Origin: Neisseriales bacterium
GTDB taxonomy: Bacteria > Pseudomonadota > Gammaproteobacteria > Burkholderiales > UBA11063
Assembly: GCA_008017145.1 (NCBI GenBank)
Contig: SSGY01000164.1
Location: 1 to 10,849, forward strand
Direction of reading: 5' to 3'
DNA length: 10,849 nucleotides
Shown: piece by piece, positions 6,235 to 10,849 of the stretch
Position numbering within the stretch: position 1 is the first letter of the stretch
Layout of the letters: every line of letters begins with the position of its first letter
Made by a program: the position numbers and the translations under genes
The notes under the pieces: model-generated
The model's input: only the letters and a program-made list of their open reading frames with translations
Database searches by the model: none
What the model was told of the DNA's origin: nothing

Positions 6235-8370
6235 ATGACAAAAGACAATAAACAAGTATTAAGCGAAACCGTAGTTAATCCTTCACGAGTTATTTTAGCG
6301 CGAAAGAAAAATGGTTTAGATGAGTTTGATGGTACTAGCATTATTAGTCGTGATGCACTAGAGCGCGGAAAGAGTCGCAAAAGTCGTGGACCGCGCAAAA
6401 CAGGCAAGGAAGAAGTTGCTGATGTAAAAAATTTAATGCGTTTGGTAGATTTTGGGATTGAAAATCTTAGCGCTGAAGAGTTACGTAAACTTGAAGAACA
6501 AAAAACTAAGCTTCATTATCTGTTAGGTAAGGGTAAAGAGCGTGGTTATGTAACTAATTCTGAAATAAATGACCATTTACCTGACCATATCATTGATCCT
6601 GAAATCATTGAACAAATTGTTATGATGATTGAAACAATTGGAATTAAGGTATTTGAATATGAGCCAAGTCAAGAAGAGCTTCTAATTTCAGGTACTTCGT
6701 CAGCAACCGTGAATGATGATGAGTTTGCCGTTGAAGAAGCCGAGAAAATTTTGACGAGTACAACGGCTTCCAATGAGTTTGGTCGTACTACTGATCCGGT
6801 GCGTATGTACATGCGTGAAATTGGTACTTATGATTTGCTAGATAAAACTGATGAGGCAGAGATTGCCCGTAAGTTGGAAACCAGTATTCAATCAATGATT
6901 TCAGCAATTGCAGATTGTCCAAAAATCGTAAATTTGATCTCAAGTGCTTACCAAGACGTCTTAAATGGTAAAACTAAGCTAGAGAACTTTGTTGATGAGC
7001 TAATTGGTAATGAAGATGATCCTGTACTTAGTATGGAAAATGCTGCTCCAGCAAGCTTTTCTGACGATGATGATGAAGAATTATCAGGGATTGCGTTAGA
7101 AAAACTTCGCGAAGGAACTGCAGAATTTTTTGCTGAGTTTGATAAGCTGGTTGAGAAACAGAACAAAGTAATTAATAAGTATACATCAAATTCACCACAA
7201 TATCAGGAAGTATTGCTGGAGCTTACTGAGCAATTAAGTAAAATTAGATTTACAAATAAACAAATTGAAGTTTTTTGTGATGTGTTACGTGAAGCGCATA
7301 AAATTATTAAACAGCATGAGAATGAAATTTTTCATATTGCATGTGAATTAATCAAAGTTCCAGAAGACCGTTTCCGTAAAGAGTTTATTGGTAATGAAAC
7401 AACTTGGGTAGAAACTCATGTTGCAGCTAAAAAATATTCTGATTTATTTGAAAGCATGAAGTTTGACATCGTTGAACATCAAGAAAAAATTAAAGTCGTA
7501 GCGGATGATTTGCAAATTTCAGTTTCAGTAATAAAAAACCTATATAAACAATTGATGATTGCTGAGAAAGAACAGAAAAAAGCTCGTACTGATATGGTTG
7601 AATCCAACTTGCGTCTGGTTATTTCTATTGCTAAAAAATATACCAATCGAGGTCTGCATTTCTTGGATTTGATCCAAGAGGGTAATATTGGTTTGATTAA
7701 AGCAATTGATAAATTCCAGTATCGTAAAGGCTTTAAATTTTCTACCTATGCAACATGGTGGATTCGTCAGGCGATTACTCGTGCGATTGCCGATCAGGGG
7801 CGTACTATTCGTATTCCAGTGCATATGATTGAAACGATTAATAAGATGAGTAAAGAGCATCGTAAGCTTTTACAAGAAAAATCTGGTGAGCCACTGACTA
7901 AAGAATTAGCCGAGCGTATGGATATTAGTGAAGAAAAAGTTCGTAAGATCTATCAAGTAGCTTATGATTCAATTTCAATGGATGCTCCAATTGGTGATGA
8001 AGACGATGCAAGTTATGGTGATTTTATTGAAGATAAATCAACGGTAATACCTGCTGAACATGGTATTGATTACAGTTTGAAAAAAACGGTACGTGAAGTG
8101 CTAGATACTTTATCACCTCGTGAAGCAAAAGTATTATGCATGCGCTTTGGTATTGATACTTTAACTGATCATACATTGGAAGAGGTTGGTCGTCAATTTG
8201 ACGTTACTCGCGAGCGTATTCGTCAGATTGAAGCTAAGGCTATCCGTAAACTTCGTCAGCCAAACCGCTCAGATAAACTAAAAAGCTTTTTAGATAGTTT
8301 TAACGAAGTGGAAGGTTTGGAACTTGAGCTTGGCGATGAGGAATTTGATGATATGATGGATGACGAATAA
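6235..8370 (+). CDS. rpoD: RNA polymerase housekeeping sigma factor RpoD (sigma-70)
   Basis: This is the primary sigma factor, directing RNA polymerase to -10/-35 promoters. Its 711 residues compare with 613 in E. coli. Residues 1-87 are an N-terminal extension with a basic patch at 44-58. Region 1.1 runs from about 88 ([17 protein letters not shown]). Region 1.2 carries [17 protein letters not shown] non-conserved acidic and helical insert includes SDDDDEE (276-282). Region 2 starts near M454 and contains [16 protein letters not shown] and [15 protein letters not shown], which recognise and melt the -10. Region 3 carries the ISMDAPIGD finger. Region 4 has the -35-binding helix-turn-helix at about 648-673 ([17 protein letters not shown]). 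The last 22 residues (690-711) form an acidic tail beyond the usual family end. The ATG has only GAAAGA upstream. The gene follows pgsA rather than rpsU-dnaG, and a terminator follows. Confidence 0.97.
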   Translation: MTKDNKQVLSETVVNPSRVILARKKNGLDEFDGTSIISRDALERGKSRKSRGPRKTGKEEVADVKNLMRLVDFGIENLSAEELRKLEEQKTKLHYLLGKGKERGYVTNSEINDHLPDHIIDPEIIEQIVMMIETIGIKVFEYEPSQEELLISGTSSATVNDDEFAVEEAEKILTSTTASNEFGRTTDPVRMYMREIGTYDLLDKTDEAEIARKLETSIQSMISAIADCPKIVNLISSAYQDVLNGKTKLENFVDELIGNEDDPVLSMENAAPASFSDDDDEELSGIALEKLREGTAEFFAEFDKLVEKQNKVINKYTSNSPQYQEVLLELTEQLSKIRFTNKQIEVFCDVLREAHKIIKQHENEIFHIACELIKVPEDRFRKEFIGNETTWVETHVAAKKYSDLFESMKFDIVEHQEKIKVVADDLQISVSVIKNLYKQLMIAEKEQKKARTDMVESNLRLVISIAKKYTNRGLHFLDLIQEGNIGLIKAIDKFQYRKGFKFSTYATWWIRQAITRAIADQGRTIRIPVHMIETINKMSKEHRKLLQEKSGEPLTKELAERMDISEEKVRKIYQVAYDSISMDAPIGDEDDASYGDFIEDKSTVIPAEHGIDYSLKKTVREVLDTLSPREAKVLCMRFGIDTLTDHTLEEVGRQFDVTRERIRQIEAKAIRKLRQPNRSDKLKSFLDSFNEVEGLELELGDEEFDDMMDDE

Positions 8371-8375
8371 ATTAT

Positions 8376-8406
8376 CATGAACGCCTTAATAGGCGTTTAT
8401 GCTTTT
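8376..8406 (+). terminator. Rho-independent terminator after rpoD
   Basis: CATGAACGCCT (8376-8386) and AGGCGTTTATG (8391-8401) pair as an 11-bp stem with one G-T pair around a TAAT tetraloop. The core AACGCCT/AGGCGTT is perfect. A short T run (8403-8406) follows the stem. It begins 5 bases after the rpoD stop and should end most transcripts of the ubiA-rpoD cluster. The T-tract is short, so some read-through into dolP is possible. Confidence 0.8.
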
Positions 8407-8446
8407 AAAAATTATAAATAAAGTTTAGTAGGGGGAGTGTAGAATA

Positions 8447-9034
8447 ATGAAAATTTGTAAAGTGGTTATCAATTTAGGTCTTGTAGTTATTTGTGGTCAG
8501 CTTTTGTTTAGTTTGACAGGTTGTGCCAATGCAGCGCTGGCAGTAACTGATCCTCGAAGTCTTAGCACCGTAACTAGTGATCAATATATTACCCGTGATC
8601 TTTCTATCAAGTATATGAGTAGCGAGTTTGAGAGCGATCATGTTTCAGCTACAGTTTATAATCATGAAGTTCTTTTAACCGGACAAGCAAGTAGTTTGGT
8701 TCAACGTTTTAAAATAGTGCGGACAGCAAAAGATTTTGACAGCGTACAAAAAGTTTATGATTATGTCGAAGTTTCTTCTAAATACGTTTCAACTTCAACT
8801 GAGGATAGCTATATTACAGGTAAGGTAAAAAGTAGTTTGTTTGGTAGTGGTGACGTTAATAGTAATGATGTGAAAATTGTTACTGAAAAAGGTGTTGTCT
8901 ATATTTTAGGTCTTATTGCCAAATCTCAGCTCGAAAATATGATTAACGTAACTAAAAGCGTTGATGGTGTGAAAAAAGTTGTGCCATTAGTGCATTATAA
9001 AGATTCTGATAGCAAACTTAATTTATTTGATTAA
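8447..9034 (+). CDS. dolP: Two-BON-domain outer-membrane lipoprotein, DolP (YraP)-like
   Basis: This 195-residue predicted lipoprotein has a signal peptide of about 25 residues ending in the lipobox L23-T24-G25-C26. Ala27 at the +2 position is not the Asp that retains lipoproteins in the inner membrane, so outer-membrane sorting is expected. A DPRSLSTVTSDQYI stretch matches the D-R-R-T/S linker that precedes the BON domains of DolP. BON domain 1 is at about 48-112 (EVLLTGQA core) and BON 2 at about 121-188 (VVYILGLIAKSQLENMI). DolP binds anionic phospholipid and supports outer-membrane integrity and BamA assembly in E. coli. Length is close to E. coli DolP (191). GGAG at 8434-8437, within a G-rich stretch, lies 9 bases before the ATG. 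No strong promoter is visible between the rpoD terminator and this gene; TATAAA at 8413-8418 has no good -35. The recQ GTG follows after 31 bases. Confidence 0.8.
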   Translation: MKICKVVINLGLVVICGQLLFSLTGCANAALAVTDPRSLSTVTSDQYITRDLSIKYMSSEFESDHVSATVYNHEVLLTGQASSLVQRFKIVRTAKDFDSVQKVYDYVEVSSKYVSTSTEDSYITGKVKSSLFGSGDVNSNDVKIVTEKGVVYILGLIAKSQLENMINVTKSVDGVKKVVPLVHYKDSDSKLNLFD

Positions 9035-9065
9035 ACTTTTATAGTTGGTAAATCAATAGGTAACG

Positions 9066-10847
9066 GTGTCTAAATTAACTCCACTTGATATTTTAAATCA
9101 AGTTTATGGTTATCCATGCTTTGTTGGACAGCAAGAAACGGTAATTAATCATGTTCTTGCTGGTAACAGTGCGCTAGCTTTGATGCCAACTGGCGGCGGC
9201 AAATCGTTATGCTATCAGATACCAGCGCTACTGCTTGATGGAGTGACTATCGTTGTTTCTCCACTGATTGCTTTGATGCAAGATCAGGTTGCTACATTGC
9301 TTGAATATGGAATAGGTGCGGTATATCTGTCGTCCGCACTTTCTCCTGAAGAAAATCAGCGTTCATTATCTAAAGTCCGAGCTGGGCAGGTTAAGCTGAT
9401 TTATCTCACACCTGAGCGACTAACTAACGACTGGTTTATCAGTTTTCTTCAAAATCTTAAAATTTCTTTATTTGCAATTGATGAAGCACATTGTGTCTCA
9501 CATTGGGGACATGATTTTCGTCCTGAATATCAACGCTTAAATACTTTAGCTAAACTATTTCCTAAAGTTCCACGCCTTGCATTAACTGCTACTGCGGATT
9601 ATTATACTAAAATTGATATCTTGCATTTCCTGCAGTTAAAAGAAGCTGCTATTTTTGCTACTTCATTTAATCGAGTTAATCTATATTATGCTGCGCAAGA
9701 AAAAAACAACGGCAAAAAGCAGCTTTTAGACTATGTCCATAAGCATAAATCAGATTCTGGAATTATTTATTGTAACTCACGCAAGAAAGTTGATGATGTT
9801 GCTGCATTTTTACAAGGTAATGGAATTAATGCTATTAACTATCACGCTGGTTTAGACAATGTAGTTAGGGCAGATCATCAAAATCAGTTTTTACAAAGTT
9901 CTAGCGCGCTTATGGTAGCAACAGTGGCATTTGGTTTGGGGATTGATAAACCAGATGTGCGTTATGTATATCATTTTGATATGCCACGTTCAATTGATAG
10001 CTTTTATCAAGAATCCGGACGTGCTGGACGTGATGGAATGGCGGCTAATAGTATTGTCAATTATGGATTTAAAGAAATCTATGAGTTATCGCAGATGATA
10101 CTGGAAAGCGAGGTTAGTGATTTAAAGAAACGCTACGAGTTAGATAAATTAAAAAAAATGATTGCTTATTGTGATAGCTTGCAATGTCGGCGGCAGAGTT
10201 TACTTCATGCGCTTGGCGAGCAGAGTGAGAGCTGTGGACATTGTGACGTTTGTTTAAATCAACAAAATTTAATTGATGGTTCAGTATTAGCACAGAAAAT
10301 ACTGTCAGCTATTTATCGGATGCAACAAAAGTTTGCAATTACCCAAGTAATTGATGTTTTAAGAGGCAAGGCGAGCATTGCGGTGCAAGTCTGGGAACAT
10401 CATAAGCTCTCAACTTTTGGTATTGCTAGCGAGCATAGCGAAAAAGAATTACGGCGGAGTATTCGTCAGCTCTATAGCCAAAATTTAATTGATATAGATT
10501 TTACGAATGGAGCCTTGAAGCTTAATGCTAATTCACTGCCTGTTTTGCGTGGGATTCAATCGGTTTGGTTTAAAAAGAATCCAGCTAAAATTACTGAAGG
10601 TATAAATTCTCAGCAATGGTTGAAAACTGAACTTGAAGAGCGGATATATCAAAACCTACTTAACTGGCGCCATAGTATGGCAATTCGTCACAAAGTTTCA
10701 CATCATGCTATTTTATCTGATCGAAGCTTACGTGAGATACTGAATAATAGACCACAGACTTTGGCGGATTTAAATCAAATTTATGGAATAGGGCAAGTTA
10801 AATTAGAACGAATGGGGGGGGATATTTTAAATTTACTACAATATTAA
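9066..10847 (+). CDS. recQ: ATP-dependent DNA helicase RecQ
   Basis: RecQ is a 3'-to-5' superfamily 2 DNA helicase acting in recombination and replication-fork repair. All three expected modules are present in 593 residues (E. coli 609). The helicase core has Walker A PTGGGKS (41-47), DEAH (139-142), LTATAD, and the motif VI region YQESGRAGRDG. The RecQ C-terminal zinc-binding cysteines are C374, C390, C393 and C396, followed by a winged helix. An HRDC domain covers about the last 75 residues. In motif 0 the usual F-R-x2-Q reads F19-V-G-Q-Q23, so the Arg is replaced. The start is GTG, supported by AGG at 9058-9060 five bases upstream and by alignment of the N-terminus with E. coli RecQ. A run of eight G lies in codons near the end. 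The stop is two bases before the window ends, so no downstream terminator can be judged. Confidence 0.96.
   Translation: MSKLTPLDILNQVYGYPCFVGQQETVINHVLAGNSALALMPTGGGKSLCYQIPALLLDGVTIVVSPLIALMQDQVATLLEYGIGAVYLSSALSPEENQRSLSKVRAGQVKLIYLTPERLTNDWFISFLQNLKISLFAIDEAHCVSHWGHDFRPEYQRLNTLAKLFPKVPRLALTATADYYTKIDILHFLQLKEAAIFATSFNRVNLYYAAQEKNNGKKQLLDYVHKHKSDSGIIYCNSRKKVDDVAAFLQGNGINAINYHAGLDNVVRADHQNQFLQSSSALMVATVAFGLGIDKPDVRYVYHFDMPRSIDSFYQESGRAGRDGMAANSIVNYGFKEIYELSQMILESEVSDLKKRYELDKLKKMIAYCDSLQCRRQSLLHALGEQSESCGHCDVCLNQQNLIDGSVLAQKILSAIYRMQQKFAITQVIDVLRGKASIAVQVWEHHKLSTFGIASEHSEKELRRSIRQLYSQNLIDIDFTNGALKLNANSLPVLRGIQSVWFKKNPAKITEGINSQQWLKTELEERIYQNLLNWRHSMAIRHKVSHHAILSDRSLREILNNRPQTLADLNQIYGIGQVKLERMGGDILNLLQY
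10814..10821 (+). repeat. Homopolymeric tract of eight G inside recQ
   Basis: Eight consecutive G are read as ATG GGG GGG GAT (M-G-G-D) in the HRDC domain, eight codons before the stop. In such an AT-rich sequence this is the longest G run I see. Gain or loss of one G by slippage would change only the extreme C-terminus. Confidence 0.9.
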
Positions 10848-10849
10848 AA

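Noticed and set aside
6231..6236. Perfect TATAAT just at the rpoD start as a promoter
   Set aside because: It overlaps the ATG, so transcription would begin inside the coding region; it cannot give full-length RpoD and no good -35 is evident.
6948..7860. Minus-strand frames inside rpoD (72 and 106 residues)
   Set aside because: They are antisense to conserved sigma-factor regions and carry no family signal.
1..10849. Neisseria-type DNA uptake sequences (GCCGTCTGAA and similar)
   Set aside because: I looked for the core because some features hint at Neisseriales, and found neither the known word nor an obvious repeated 10-12-mer substitute.
1..10849. Mobile element, defence system, CRISPR or RNA gene
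   Set aside because: All sizeable open frames are recognisable housekeeping families, intergenic gaps are at most 165 bases, and no transposase, integrase, repeat array or tRNA-like fold is visible.

Overview
This window is about 10.8 kb of AT-rich, densely coding bacterial chromosome with nine genes, all but one on the + strand. It looks like a core-genome stretch of a low-GC proteobacterium. UbiA, UvrC, PgsA, RpoD, RecQ and a DolP-type lipoprotein all resemble beta/gammaproteobacterial proteins. The peroxiredoxin and PgsA lean towards Betaproteobacteria, possibly a low-GC relative of the Neisseriales. That placement rests on remembered family patterns, not on a search.

Layout. Positions 2-958 hold the 3' part of a Mur-ligase-type gene resembling the C-terminal half of cyanophycin synthetase; its 5' end lies outside the window. 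A short-chain fatty acid transporter gene (atoE family, 1015-2337) follows. It converges on a peroxiredoxin gene (bcp, 2386-2820, minus strand), with a 9-bp-stem hairpin between the two stop codons. A 165-bp divergent intergenic region (2821-2985) carries candidate promoters for bcp and for the next gene, plus short direct and inverted repeats.

From 2986 to 8370 runs a tight cluster ubiA-uvrC-pgsA-rpoD with gaps of 0, 32 and 13 bases. It combines ubiquinone synthesis, nucleotide excision repair, phosphatidylglycerol synthesis and the housekeeping sigma factor. It ends at a good intrinsic terminator (8376-8406). Behind it are a two-BON-domain lipoprotein (dolP-like, 8447-9034) and recQ (9066-10847, GTG start), which ends two bases before the window does.

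I see no tRNA, rRNA, insertion sequence, phage gene, CRISPR array or defence system, and no evidence of a new multi-gene system. No gene-free stretch exceeds 300 bases. The points most worth a second look are the housekeeping sigma factor with a basic N-terminal extension and an acidic 22-residue C-terminal tail, its placement behind pgsA, an 8-G tract near the end of recQ, the cysteine arrangement of Bcp, and the repeats in the bcp/ubiA intergenic region.
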